Source: Marinirhabdus gelatinilytica (GTDB lineage: Bacteria > Bacteroidota > Bacteroidia > Flavobacteriales > Flavobacteriaceae). From it: DNA of 64,000 nt. Location: positions 496,001-560,000 of the forward strand of contig NZ_QRAO01000001.1 of assembly GCF_003353425.1 (NCBI RefSeq). The letters run 5' to 3'. Numbering within the stretch: the first letter of the stretch is position 1; each line of letters starts with the position of its first letter. The notes under the pieces are model-generated. The model was not told the origin of the DNA and made no database searches. It saw only the letters and a list, made by a program, of their open reading frames with translations. The translations under genes and the position numbers were made by a program. Of this stretch, positions 41,867 to 51,271 are shown piece by piece.

Positions 41867-44800
41867 CTACTGCCTCACCTCTACCCACATCCCTTGGTTT
41901 CTCGCATAATAATTATTGTCGTACATAGCTTCTACTTGTGTTCCTGGCAAATAGTAGGTACCCAAGTATGAAGCGTTCAATTGTACCGTAAACGTTTTGG
42001 TCTTTCCAGCGTTTAGTTCGAAATAAAAATTTACCCTATCGTCACGAATATCCTTATACCTTGCGGCTCCGGAAGTACCGCCGCCCAAATCAGTAAAACT
42101 GGTATTCACGATTTCCCAACCACTTGGGAATATTTTGGTGAGTGCTAGATTATCAATATAATCGTTGGATGTGTTGGTGATGGCCACGACGGCATTGATT
42201 TCAGTTCCTTGCCGAAGGGTTTTTATATCTAGCGGCTTCCCTTCACCATCCAGATAGGAAGCTTTCACGGCCAAATTTTTACGTTCGGCCAGTTCGTTAC
42301 CCAACGGTAGTTTCCCTTTTTGGGCAAGGGTTACATATACTACATTTCCCTTTTTGTTGGTTACTGTAACTGTGTTACTGCCCATTTTAACACCTAGTTC
42401 TCGTAGTACGATCGCTCTATCGGTTTTTACGGTTTTGGTTGTGCCGTTGTTGGTGTAAGCTACTTCAAGTGCCTTGCCGCCGTTTTTTTCAAGCATTTTT
42501 GCCATAGCGAGTAAGGCATAACTGGTTTCCTGTGTGCTGAACCAACGTTGCGAAGACAGTTCCTTGGCCACCGAAACAGCCATCTGTCGTTGTTGTGGAT
42601 TGCCCGTGGCCACCATGGTCTCCAGTGCCATTGCTTTATTTCTAAAGGGAGAGCCGTAGGTGTAATAGTCGTATCGCTGCGGCACAAAGTTAATGTTGGC
42701 TGTTGCGGTTATCTGTTCGGCCACATTTTTCTTCCCTGCCAAGGCATAGGCTGCAGCCAAGCGCCATTTGGCATCGTTACTCAAATGTTGGGATTCCCGT
42801 AGGCGATTCATAGCGGCCAATTCTGGTTGTCCTGCGAGCGCCAAGGTGTACAAACGGTAGGCCTGGGTTAAGCTGGAATTGTAGCGAGTATCATTGTTGC
42901 GCCATTGTCGTGCTGCATTTTTTTGATAGCGCAGCCAATTACTCATAAATGTGATGGGCAGTGCATAGCCCTTTGCTTTAGCCTCCAACATAAAATGCCC
43001 CACATAATTGGTGCTCCAATCGTCTGCTTGTCGCTCTGCCGGCCAGTAGGCCATTCCACCATTGGCAATCTGGTAGCGTCCTAATTTCTTGATGGCAGCA
43101 TTCACATTGTTCTCTATATTCTTCTTTTTATCGAAAGTGATATCGAACACATCGGCCAAATACAATTGTGGGAACGCCGCAGAGGTAGTTTGCTCCACGC
43201 AGCCATGCGGGTAGCGGATGAGGTATTCCATACGTTTGCTGAAATCCATTGGAGGCAAGGAGGAAAACTCCAAGGTAGCATCATTGGTTCCAGACACCCC
43301 GAACGTTTTAAAAGTGATATTTTTATTAGCGCTTTCTGAAAGTGTGTACTGCGTGGTTTTTTGGGTTATGGGATTGGGATTTTCTACATCCACTTCCAAT
43401 TGATAACTCGCCGTTTCCCCATTCCCAGAAGCTGAAACTTCAATAGTTTGAAAGGTATTGGCAGGTAAAACTTCAAATTCAAAATTCACAATTTGTTCTC
43501 CAATTTCTGGAAAGGATACGGTTTTGGAGGTTCCGTTTAAGGGTTTTAAAGCATCACTGACTTTCATCTGTATGGAAGCTTTTTTCACCTTTTTTTCCAT
43601 TGCGAACACGGTTACGGGAATCGTTACTCTCTCGCCGGGACTGAGTACTCGTGGTACCGAAGCCAACACCATCAGCGGTTTGCGAACGGGGGTGGTTTGA
43701 TCCGTTTTTCCGTAGGCGCTCTTGTCGTTATTACCAGCTACCACCATTGTTCTTACCGAGCCTACATAGTTGGGCATAGTGATTTGGTGTGTCGCGGTTT
43801 CTCCTTTCTGTAAGCTGAAAGGGCCCAAATATTTTACCACAGGTTTAAAGCGGTCCGCCTTTCGGTTTTTGGCACCAGCTGCGGCATCACCACCACCTAT
43901 TTCATAAATGTTGTTCACGCTTCCCGAATAGGCGCCAATTACATAATCGTACATATCGAACGTCTTTACCCCTAAGGCTTCACGGCTGTAAAACGCTTCG
44001 TGGATTTTTGGGGTGACGTAACGGGTCAAGTCCAGCAAACCTTCATCTACCACCGCCACGGTATAGGTCATTTCTCGGTTATTTTTTTCTGAAACTTGAA
44101 TATTGAAAGTCTCTTCAGGTTTCAACACATCGGGCATTTTTAATGTTGGTTCCAGAACCGTGTTGGGGTCTTCCACTACAATAGGGATCACACCGTACAA
44201 CCTAATGGGAAGGTCGTTCTTAGTGTTTTTATGGGGTTGCAATAGCGAAATATTGGCATATACATTCGGTGCCATTTCCTTGGTGATATTTACTTTCACC
44301 TGGGTTTCGCCCTTTTGGGTATCAATCCATTGTGTGGAGAGAACTTCAGTGCCGTTTTCAATACTTACCAAGGCACGTCCTTCACTACCTGAAGGAAAGG
44401 TGAGCATGGCTTCTTCGCCCACAGTATAGTTGTCTTTATTAGCTGAAAAAACCAACATTTTTGAACTTTCGGCACCTCCATCGGTAGGGCGTTTCCACCA
44501 GTTTCGGTAAAAATATGTGACCCTTCCCGTGCTGTGACCGGACTGCTTATCGATCACGCGTATTAAAAAACGGCCACCTTCATCTTCAGGAATATCAATG
44601 CTGAAATTTCCTTTTCCGTTACTTCCCGTGGTTACACTCATTTCCTTGTAGGGGCGATACACACTGGCATCCTCATAACGGGATAGGTTATCATGACCGC
44701 GGTTCCACCACCAGCGCCATTCAATTTTAAAGATTTTTATGTCCAATTCTCTATTGCCACTGGCTTTTCCTTGTGCATTTACCGAGACAACATCGAACGT

Positions 44801-47449
44801 AGTTTTTTGGTCTGTATAATACGAACCATAGCGATGTGGCTCTGGCGACTGTAAGCCCACAAAGTGGGAATAGGGCGCCAATTTTTTACTGAAAACGTCT
44901 ATGGAAAAATCACCACCCCCTTCATAAATCTTGGTTAAGAATGTGGCTTGTAGCATACCAGGGGCTTTGTTTGAAATATCAAATTTCTTTGAAAAAGAAG
45001 TAGTTCCTTCCGCAGAGAGATTTTTGGAAAGCAATGGAATTTCAACTTCATCAAACCGCCGAACAGGATCGTTAAATTGATAGTTTTTAAAATTATTAAA
45101 AGCTGTGGATGTACTTCGTAGGGTAGCATCCATTTCAACCTTAAGATTTCTTGCGGGAGCGCCGTGAAGCCACAATCCTTCCACATTTCCCTTCACGGGG
45201 TTGCTGGCGTCTAAAATTTCATCCTTAAAATCAAGTTTTATTTTGAGTCGGTTGGGCTTTACAGTGGCGACCTTTAAGGTCTTACTGAATTTTACGCCTC
45301 CCACGCTTATATTGGCGTTCCAGTTTCCGGTTGGGGCGGTGGGTTCGGTTTTTATGGGGAAGTAGTAAAAATTGTCCAGACCTATGCCCGACACTCTGCT
45401 TACACCCCTTACAACAGGGGAATTGGAACCATTTATAACGGTTCTTTGAACCAGTTTTCCTCTTGCGTCGGTTACTTCTAATTTTACGGGATGGTTTTTG
45501 GGCAGGGGGTTTGCTTTGTCGTTGAACACAAAAGTAAGGTGAATGCTGTCGCCAGGGCGGTGTACACCACGTTCGGTATATAGAAATCCCTTAAGCCCCT
45601 TTTGTAGTTGTTTTCCAGACACATCAAATTTACTTAGGCTCAGGGCGTTTCCATCGGCCAGCTTGGCGTAGGCGTAGTTTTTTCCTTTTCTCGCTACGGC
45701 GAAAGCGATGGTTTTTTCGCTGTCGTAAATTACAAGTCCATTGCTTTCCGTGGTCACGGTTTCAATAAGTTGCTGTTGGTAGTTGAACAGGTCTATTTTC
45801 ACACCACTTTCGGGTTTGGCGGTCAATAAGTTGGTAGTAGCAAAATGGTAGCTACGGTTATTCCCTTTTTTTACGATGATCCCCAAATCGCTACCCAGTA
45901 CATTGGTTGTCACGATACGGTCGCCGTGATAATATGCGGGATGGCAAGGATTGTCGCGTTGTTCCCAATTATAGGTATAGTTTCTCCAGCGATAGATCTC
46001 GTTATCCCAGTATAGCTCCTCGCGTTCTTCTTCGGCAAGATTTGAGGTTTCTTGATTGTTGCTGTAATATTGGTCGGCTTCGGTAAGTTGTGTGTCTTGC
46101 CCGTTGCAATCGTAGGTAATATAGTCTTTGGTGAAACCGAACTCCACTTGGTACAACGAGCCAGGCTGTGCTTCAAAAAAGTCGGAAAGATTTACGGCAT
46201 ACGCTTTCCACATGCCCTCTTCACCCACACCATTTTCCAATGTAATGGTTTTTTTTGCCACCCTGCGCCCCACGGTTTTTATATTGTAACTGTTTGCGTT
46301 GTCCAGATTGGATTGCTGTAAAAATTGCAGCATATTGTCCTCAAAAATCTGGATTACACGCACGTCTACTTGGTTTAGGTTTACGGCCTCAAAATAAATG
46401 GGGGTGCTCTGGGCATTGGGCAGGATTGCCCCTTTTGACAGTAGGCGAACGGCAGGCTTCAACGCTTCGAACGATACCAGCTCACCGAATTCTTTCTTTA
46501 AGCCGAAATTTTCGGTATTTTTAATACCGTTAAAAACGGTGACCCGTACGTCGCCCACGATACGGTTGTTGGGATACACATACAACACGTTTCCATCTAC
46601 CTCGAACCGAAGGTCTGTAGCATTTTCAATGGTTACCAAGCCCGCAAAATCCTGATTTTCTTTCAGCGGATCTGAAAAGTTGATGGCCAGTGAAGCTTGT
46701 GGGGCGTGGCTGGCATCGAGGTCCACCACTGTGAAGTTGTTCTGTCCCGGGATGGCAAAGGTATTGCTACCCTTGCTCTCCGCACCTATGGGTTTGCCGT
46801 CCCAAGCGATGTTTATTTCAGAGTCTTCCACCTTTCGAGAAATACTATCTATGGTGAAGTTGAAGTACTTTGCTTGCTCCGTATCGCCAACCCAGGTTAT
46901 GGTTAGGTCCTTGTTGTCTTGTTGTGCTGAAATCAACTTTTTGGCCTCTTCCAGTTTCAGAATATCTGCTGCTTCCAAGGTTCCATTTACGTATTGCCAT
47001 TTCTTGCTGTACGATTGCAAATTTTCTAGATTGATACTGAAGTTGGGTGTGATGGTCTTAAAGCTGAATGTGTAGTTTTTATACTCTTTGTCAATATCTT
47101 CGTATAATTTGTGAAGCTGCACTGTTACGGTGTATTCGGTTTTTGGCCGTAAGTTTTCTTTGGGCTGAAAGAGGAGTGAGCTGTTGTTTTCAACCAAGAG
47201 GGTTCCTTCGGTTTTTGGTGAGATCTTTATATATTCTGAAGGGATTTCCTGTGTGATTTCAAACTGGTCCAAGGGCTTGGTTAGGTTTATGCGAATTGGC
47301 GAGCCTATACTTTGGTTCCCATAGGTATGGTTACTGATGTAGTCTTTAAATTTAAAGAGATTGTCGGTTGGTGAAGTTTCGGTTTTGTCGCCACAAGAGG
47401 CTAGGGATAGCAGGGCAACACAGGCAAGAAGACGAAGCAATGTGTTCAT
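41867..47449 (-). CDS. Alpha-2-macroglobulin family protein (YfhM/MG-like)
   Basis: A 1860-residue lipoprotein (LLACVALLSLASC then GDKTE), probably periplasmic-facing. It has many macroglobulin-like beta domains (MG domains about 220-1250) and an alpha-2-macroglobulin thioester domain. The thioester motif CxEQ is present in YPHGCVEQTTSAAFPQLY, with the Cys near residue 1417. Bacterial homologues trap invading proteases and work with PBP1C, whose gene follows. Some bacterial members lack the thioester, so this one is of the trap type. The bait region cannot be placed. Confidence 0.94.
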   Translation of the reverse strand: MNTLLRLLACVALLSLASCGDKTETSPTDNLFKFKDYISNHTYGNQSIGSPIRINLTKPLDQFEITQEIPSEYIKISPKTEGTLLVENNSSLLFQPKENLRPKTEYTVTVQLHKLYEDIDKEYKNYTFSFKTITPNFSINLENLQSYSKKWQYVNGTLEAADILKLEEAKKLISAQQDNKDLTITWVGDTEQAKYFNFTIDSISRKVEDSEINIAWDGKPIGAESKGSNTFAIPGQNNFTVVDLDASHAPQASLAINFSDPLKENQDFAGLVTIENATDLRFEVDGNVLYVYPNNRIVGDVRVTVFNGIKNTENFGLKKEFGELVSFEALKPAVRLLSKGAILPNAQSTPIYFEAVNLNQVDVRVIQIFEDNMLQFLQQSNLDNANSYNIKTVGRRVAKKTITLENGVGEEGMWKAYAVNLSDFFEAQPGSLYQVEFGFTKDYITYDCNGQDTQLTEADQYYSNNQETSNLAEEEREELYWDNEIYRWRNYTYNWEQRDNPCHPAYYHGDRIVTTNVLGSDLGIIVKKGNNRSYHFATTNLLTAKPESGVKIDLFNYQQQLIETVTTESNGLVIYDSEKTIAFAVARKGKNYAYAKLADGNALSLSKFDVSGKQLQKGLKGFLYTERGVHRPGDSIHLTFVFNDKANPLPKNHPVKLEVTDARGKLVQRTVINGSNSPVVRGVSRVSGIGLDNFYYFPIKTEPTAPTGNWNANISVGGVKFSKTLKVATVKPNRLKIKLDFKDEILDASNPVKGNVEGLWLHGAPARNLKVEMDATLRSTSTAFNNFKNYQFNDPVRRFDEVEIPLLSKNLSAEGTTSFSKKFDISNKAPGMLQATFLTKIYEGGGDFSIDVFSKKLAPYSHFVGLQSPEPHRYGSYYTDQKTTFDVVSVNAQGKASGNRELDIKIFKIEWRWWWNRGHDNLSRYEDASVYRPYKEMSVTTGSNGKGNFSIDIPEDEGGRFLIRVIDKQSGHSTGRVTYFYRNWWKRPTDGGAESSKMLVFSANKDNYTVGEEAMLTFPSGSEGRALVSIENGTEVLSTQWIDTQKGETQVKVNITKEMAPNVYANISLLQPHKNTKNDLPIRLYGVIPIVVEDPNTVLEPTLKMPDVLKPEETFNIQVSEKNNREMTYTVAVVDEGLLDLTRYVTPKIHEAFYSREALGVKTFDMYDYVIGAYSGSVNNIYEIGGGDAAAGAKNRKADRFKPVVKYLGPFSLQKGETATHQITMPNYVGSVRTMVVAGNNDKSAYGKTDQTTPVRKPLMVLASVPRVLSPGERVTIPVTVFAMEKKVKKASIQMKVSDALKPLNGTSKTVSFPEIGEQIVNFEFEVLPANTFQTIEVSASGNGETASYQLEVDVENPNPITQKTTQYTLSESANKNITFKTFGVSGTNDATLEFSSLPPMDFSKRMEYLIRYPHGCVEQTTSAAFPQLYLADVFDITFDKKKNIENNVNAAIKKLGRYQIANGGMAYWPAERQADDWSTNYVGHFMLEAKAKGYALPITFMSNWLRYQKNAARQWRNNDTRYNSSLTQAYRLYTLALAGQPELAAMNRLRESQHLSNDAKWRLAAAYALAGKKNVAEQITATANINFVPQRYDYYTYGSPFRNKAMALETMVATGNPQQRQMAVSVAKELSSQRWFSTQETSYALLAMAKMLEKNGGKALEVAYTNNGTTKTVKTDRAIVLRELGVKMGSNTVTVTNKKGNVVYVTLAQKGKLPLGNELAERKNLAVKASYLDGEGKPLDIKTLRQGTEINAVVAITNTSNDYIDNLALTKIFPSGWEIVNTSFTDLGGGTSGAARYKDIRDDRVNFYFELNAGKTKTFTVQLNASYLGTYYLPGTQVEAMYDNNYYARNQGMWVEVRQ

Positions 47450-47722
47450 GGTGATGGTTTTAGAGAGTTAAAATTACAATAAATAGTGGGCGTGCCCGAA
47501 GGAAATTTCAGCAGAAATTTTGCACGGCAAGGGTAACTCAATAGTATGGAGGAGGGAGGTATTTGTATGGGTAACGTACAATTTTGGGCGGATAGTACCT
47601 CGTGAGTTTGTTTTGTGAATTATTTAACGTGAAAGTGGGTAGCGAATAGGTAAATGAAGGCCTGACGATTTTATAGCATGATATAATTCCCGCCGAGAAG
47701 GTTGATGACGATTCGAAATGAC

Positions 47723-48148
47723 CTATGTCCTCTTTTTGAAAAAGATGGAGTGCAACTTCCCCACTACCAAATTCCCAATTGGGAAATAGAGCGCAAAGAA
47801 TAAAGCCATTCCCAAGGCGAAGTTGCGTGTGCCAAAGGTTTCTTCAATACTGTTATTAGGGTAGGCGTAAGAGGTTTCAAAATAATAACCACCAAATTCC
47901 AGCAGCCCCATAGCGATAAGTCCGTAGGCGTACTGTTCCAAAAACGGTCTGTCTTTCAGTAGTACTGAGATGGGTATCATATACAGCCCGTATGTTGTAA
48001 AAACCTGCCACCAATTGTTAAATTTGGCAATCTCAGCCCACGTGCCAAAAATGTCCATCCCAAAACCCCAAGGGATATATACCAAGATATACATGAGGTA
48101 GAGCGAAAGAGGGGTTTCTCGTAAGGTATTTAGGGCACTTTGTAACAT
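47723..48148 (-). CDS. Hypothetical four-helix membrane protein
   Basis: A 141-residue integral membrane protein with four hydrophobic stretches (LYLMYILVYIPWGFGMDIF, WWQVFTTYGLYMIPISVLL, YAYGLIAMGLLEFGGYYF, FALGMALFFALYFPIGNLVV). I recognise no family. It lies 18 nt after the asparaginase gene on the same strand, so they may form an operon. The 273 bases between it and the macroglobulin gene hold nothing I can identify. Confidence 0.65.
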   Translation of the reverse strand: MLQSALNTLRETPLSLYLMYILVYIPWGFGMDIFGTWAEIAKFNNWWQVFTTYGLYMIPISVLLKDRPFLEQYAYGLIAMGLLEFGGYYFETSYAYPNNSIEETFGTRNFALGMALFFALYFPIGNLVVGKLHSIFFKKRT

Positions 48149-48166
48149 ACTTAATTATTTTTTGAG

Positions 48167-49240
48167 CTAGTCCTTATAGATACCAATTACCAACTCGCCC
48201 TCAGCATTCATGTGTGCACGGTACATTCCCGCGGTATTGAACTCCATAGTAACATTACCGTCCTTGTCAATGGCCACGATACCTCCGTTACCCCCTAAAT
48301 TGGGAACTTTCTCCTGTATCACTTCTTTTGCGGCCTCTTTTAGTGAAACACCTTTATACTCCATCATAGCCGAAATATCGTGTGCTACCATAGCTCGAAT
48401 AAAATATTCGCCCCAACCCGTAGAGGACACGGCGCAGGTAGCATTGTTTGCATAGGTGCCTGCACCAATGATGGGAGCATCGCCAATTCGGTTCCAGCGT
48501 TTATTGGTCATCCCACCCGTTGAGGTCCCAGCGGCGAGATTTCCGTTCTTGTCCAGAGCGGCACAACCAACCGTGCCGAATTTTGAATCTTTTATGTACG
48601 GGTCAAATGTACTCGAAGATGAAGATGAAATTGAATTCGATTCTTTTTGTTTAACACGTTGTAGCGATTGAAACCTGTTTTCAGTATAAAAATAGTAGGG
48701 ATCCACCAATTCGAACCCCTTTTCTTGGGCAAATATCTCGGCACCTTCACCGGCAAGCATCACATGGGGTGAGTTGTTCATTACCTCCAGGGCCAAGTCT
48801 ATAGGGTTTTTAATACGGGTAACCCCTGTAACCGCTCCTGCATTGAGTGTTGCTCCGTCCATGACAGAAGCATCCAGCTCGTTGGTTTCCTCGTGGGTAA
48901 ATACGGCGCCTTTTCCAGCATTGAATAAGGGAGAATCCTCCATGATGTTTATGGTTTTGGTCACAGCTTCCATGGCGGTACCTCCGTTTTTCAGAATTTC
49001 ATGTCCAACACGAATGGCTTCTTCTAGTTTTTGCTTGTACGCATTTTCTAGGGAGTCGCTCATGTTTTTCTTCAGGATAGTTCCCGCCCCACCATGGATT
49101 ACCAATCCAAATGTAGGTTCTTCCGTATCGGATTTTTCAGTTTTATGCTCTGAAATGGATCCCTCTGAAGTAGTTTTTTTAACATTATCACAGCTAAAAA
49201 GAACAAAAAACACGATTAAAAGTGTTAAAATTCGGTTCAT
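48167..49240 (-). CDS. Isoaspartyl peptidase / L-asparaginase (Ntn hydrolase)
   Basis: A 357-residue lipoprotein (FFVLFSC then DNVKK), so envelope-located. The family cleaves itself before a threonine that becomes the nucleophile: T223 in SKFGTVGCAALD, with GTSTGGMTNKRWNRIGD following. The N-terminal part has VIHGGAG. A run of six serines directly precedes the predicted cleavage site, in the linker that is mobile in such enzymes. I chose the ATG at 49238-49240 because it gives the lipoprotein signal; 47 extra residues upstream look spurious. It likely hydrolyses isoaspartyl dipeptides or asparagine. Confidence 0.92.
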   Translation of the reverse strand: MNRILTLLIVFFVLFSCDNVKKTTSEGSISEHKTEKSDTEEPTFGLVIHGGAGTILKKNMSDSLENAYKQKLEEAIRVGHEILKNGGTAMEAVTKTINIMEDSPLFNAGKGAVFTHEETNELDASVMDGATLNAGAVTGVTRIKNPIDLALEVMNNSPHVMLAGEGAEIFAQEKGFELVDPYYFYTENRFQSLQRVKQKESNSISSSSSSTFDPYIKDSKFGTVGCAALDKNGNLAAGTSTGGMTNKRWNRIGDAPIIGAGTYANNATCAVSSTGWGEYFIRAMVAHDISAMMEYKGVSLKEAAKEVIQEKVPNLGGNGGIVAIDKDGNVTMEFNTAGMYRAHMNAEGELVIGIYKD

Positions 49241-49446
49241 GTGTAATTTTTTATATTGAATTTTAAATATACCACAAATTCCGCATATATAAAGGGCTAA
49301 GAGTGTTTGAACTTGTAGGAATTTCAGATGATATATGTTAAAAACATCGATGAAATGCACTATAAATTCGTTCAAATGCATTTTTGTAGGAATATTTTTC
49401 TATATTTACATCAGCATCATGCCCCAAATTTGATGTCCCCCGTATT

Positions 49447-49950
49447 ATGAAACTTATTAAAACCAGCCTACTGGCTATGGTACTTATGTTGTCCATGGCT
49501 TCCTGCTCTAAAGAAGAAGCAGTTGTAACCGAAGAAGTTAACTATTCTATCGATCTTAACCTAGCCAACGAAACCGATTGGGCTATGGCAGACGAAATCC
49601 TAAAATTGGTAAATACACACCGAGAGTCTATGGGTCTCAACCGTATCCATCGAGACCAAACGTATGCCTCGGCCTATGCAGTAGACCATACACAATACAT
49701 GATAGACCAATCTGAAATTAGCCACGATAATTTTGAGGTACGTTCCAGCGCATTGAAGGACCAGGGCGCAGTGGTCGTAGGCGAAAACGTTGCTTATGGC
49801 TATGATACCGCTGAAAAAGTGGTAAATGCCTGGTTAAATAGCTCTGGCCACCGCGCTACCATAGAAGGGCATTACACCCATTCAGGATTTGGTATTGTAA
49901 AAAATGCACAAGGACAGTATTACTTCACACAGTTGTTCTATAAAAAGTAA
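49447..49950 (+). CDS. CAP-domain lipoprotein
   Basis: A 167-residue lipoprotein (MLSMASC then SKEEA). The CAP (SCP/PR1) domain covers about 38-165 with HRESMGLNRIHRDQTYASAY, YMIDQSEISHDNF, VVGENVAYGYDTAEKVVNAW and SSGHRATIEGHYTHSGFGIV. These hold the two His and Glu residues that line the CAP cavity. Bacterial members are often nuclease-, protease- or lipid-binding-like; none can be assigned here. It is preceded by an AT-rich 206-bp region. Confidence 0.88.
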   Translation: MKLIKTSLLAMVLMLSMASCSKEEAVVTEEVNYSIDLNLANETDWAMADEILKLVNTHRESMGLNRIHRDQTYASAYAVDHTQYMIDQSEISHDNFEVRSSALKDQGAVVVGENVAYGYDTAEKVVNAWLNSSGHRATIEGHYTHSGFGIVKNAQGQYYFTQLFYKK

Positions 49951-50017
49951 ACTGCGTTTCCCCTTTCAGTTTTAATGCTTTTGCCGTATTTTTATGCAAA
50001 CACATAATATTACGGCA

Positions 50018-50554
50018 ATGGCTATTTTAAAACCTTTCAATTTAAATAAATGGGTGGAAGACAATCGAGAACTGCTTAAACCACCCGTGGGCAATAAAAA
50101 CCTCTATAAAGAATCCGGTGATTACATTGTTATGATCGTGGGGGGTCCCAATGCCCGTAAAGATTACCACTACAACGAGACCGAAGAGTTGTTCTACCAA
50201 TTGGAGGGTAATATACAAGTACACATACAAGAGGACGGAAAAAAACGCACTATGGAACTGGGTCCCGGTGATATGTACCTACACCCAGCCAAAGTGCCCC
50301 ATTCTCCCGTTCGCGAGGCAGGCTCCATAGGATTGGTAGTAGAGCGCAAACGCCAGGATTTAGAAGGAAAAGACGGCCTCCTTTGGTTTTGCGATAATTG
50401 CAACAACAAGCTCCACGAGGTATATTTTCCATTGAACGATGTGGAAACAGATTTTCTACAACATTTTAAGGATTTCTACGGAAGCAAGGAACTCCGTACC
50501 TGCGATAATTGTGGGCACGTTATGGAAGTGGATGAGCGGTTTGTGGGGGATTGA
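50018..50554 (+). CDS. haaO: 3-hydroxyanthranilate 3,4-dioxygenase
   Basis: A 178-residue cupin enzyme opening the ring of 3-hydroxyanthranilate to 2-amino-3-carboxymuconate semialdehyde in the kynurenine pathway, leading to quinolinate and NAD. The Fe(II) ligands fit H-E-H in DYHYNETEELFYQLEGN and PAKVPHSP, and substrate Arg and Glu are in VVERKRQDLEGKDGLLWFCD. Two CxxC pairs (FCDNCNNK, TCDNCGH) form the rubredoxin-like second metal site of the bacterial type. The start is the ATG at 50018, which gives MAILKPFNLNKWVEDN; an ATG eight codons earlier is less likely. Confidence 0.95.
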   Translation: MAILKPFNLNKWVEDNRELLKPPVGNKNLYKESGDYIVMIVGGPNARKDYHYNETEELFYQLEGNIQVHIQEDGKKRTMELGPGDMYLHPAKVPHSPVREAGSIGLVVERKRQDLEGKDGLLWFCDNCNNKLHEVYFPLNDVETDFLQHFKDFYGSKELRTCDNCGHVMEVDERFVGD

Positions 50555-50557
50555 TTT

Positions 50558-51013
50558 ATGATTGCGATTTTATTTAGGAAAATTTATTTCAAAGTACCAA
50601 AATGGCTCATGGTTCAATTCTTCAAAAGAGAATCGACCAAAGTTTTACAGTTTATCTCTAAGAATGGACACTATAAAAACCGAATACACATTTCTGAAAA
50701 TATTTCAGAACTCTCTATTCCTGCTCAAATTAAAATTGTCGACATCTTACTAGATGACCCCATTCAAATAATTTCAATGAATGCAATAAAAATAGGTAAG
50801 TATCTGCTTCAATCAAAAACCATAAGAGAAAAAGCATTTGATAAGGAAATTTTTTGGGAAACCAGAGATGCAGAGCTATTAATAAAACAAAAAAGAATTG
50901 CACATATTTTAAAAGGGTCTACCAACCATAAAAGAAAATTTGGGGATGGTGAGTCTCTAAAAAATGTAAAGCAAATGTTGAAGCGAAACCTTCACGGGGG
51001 CAAGTGGTTTTAA
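50558..51013 (+). CDS. Hypothetical protein after haaO
   Basis: A 151-residue, lysine- and isoleucine-rich protein with no recognised motif. It starts 3 nt after the haaO stop, so it would be co-transcribed. Segments such as IPAQIKIVDILLDDPIQIIS and GESLKNVKQMLKRN suggest a helical, HEAT-like protein. Its codons are richer in A and T than the neighbours, which suggests a recent or lineage-specific origin. Whether it is expressed is uncertain. Confidence 0.55.
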   Translation: MIAILFRKIYFKVPKWLMVQFFKRESTKVLQFISKNGHYKNRIHISENISELSIPAQIKIVDILLDDPIQIISMNAIKIGKYLLQSKTIREKAFDKEIFWETRDAELLIKQKRIAHILKGSTNHKRKFGDGESLKNVKQMLKRNLHGGKWF

Positions 51014-51271
51014 AAAGTTTCAAAATGAGATTACAACGTATAACTTTTCTAAATATGATATAAATGAAGGGGTAATATTCTTTTCAGTTTAAAACACATT
51101 AATTAGATTCATATTTTGAATCAAAGCATATTAAAAATTTGACTATACTTTTTCCCCACCTCCAAAACCCGTACCTTCGCACCTGAAAAATAAGGAGTTA
51201 AAATTCCTCAAGATTTAGTAAAAACACGAATGGATTCCGTCCTTGGCGGAAGTAATAAAAAAACAATAACT

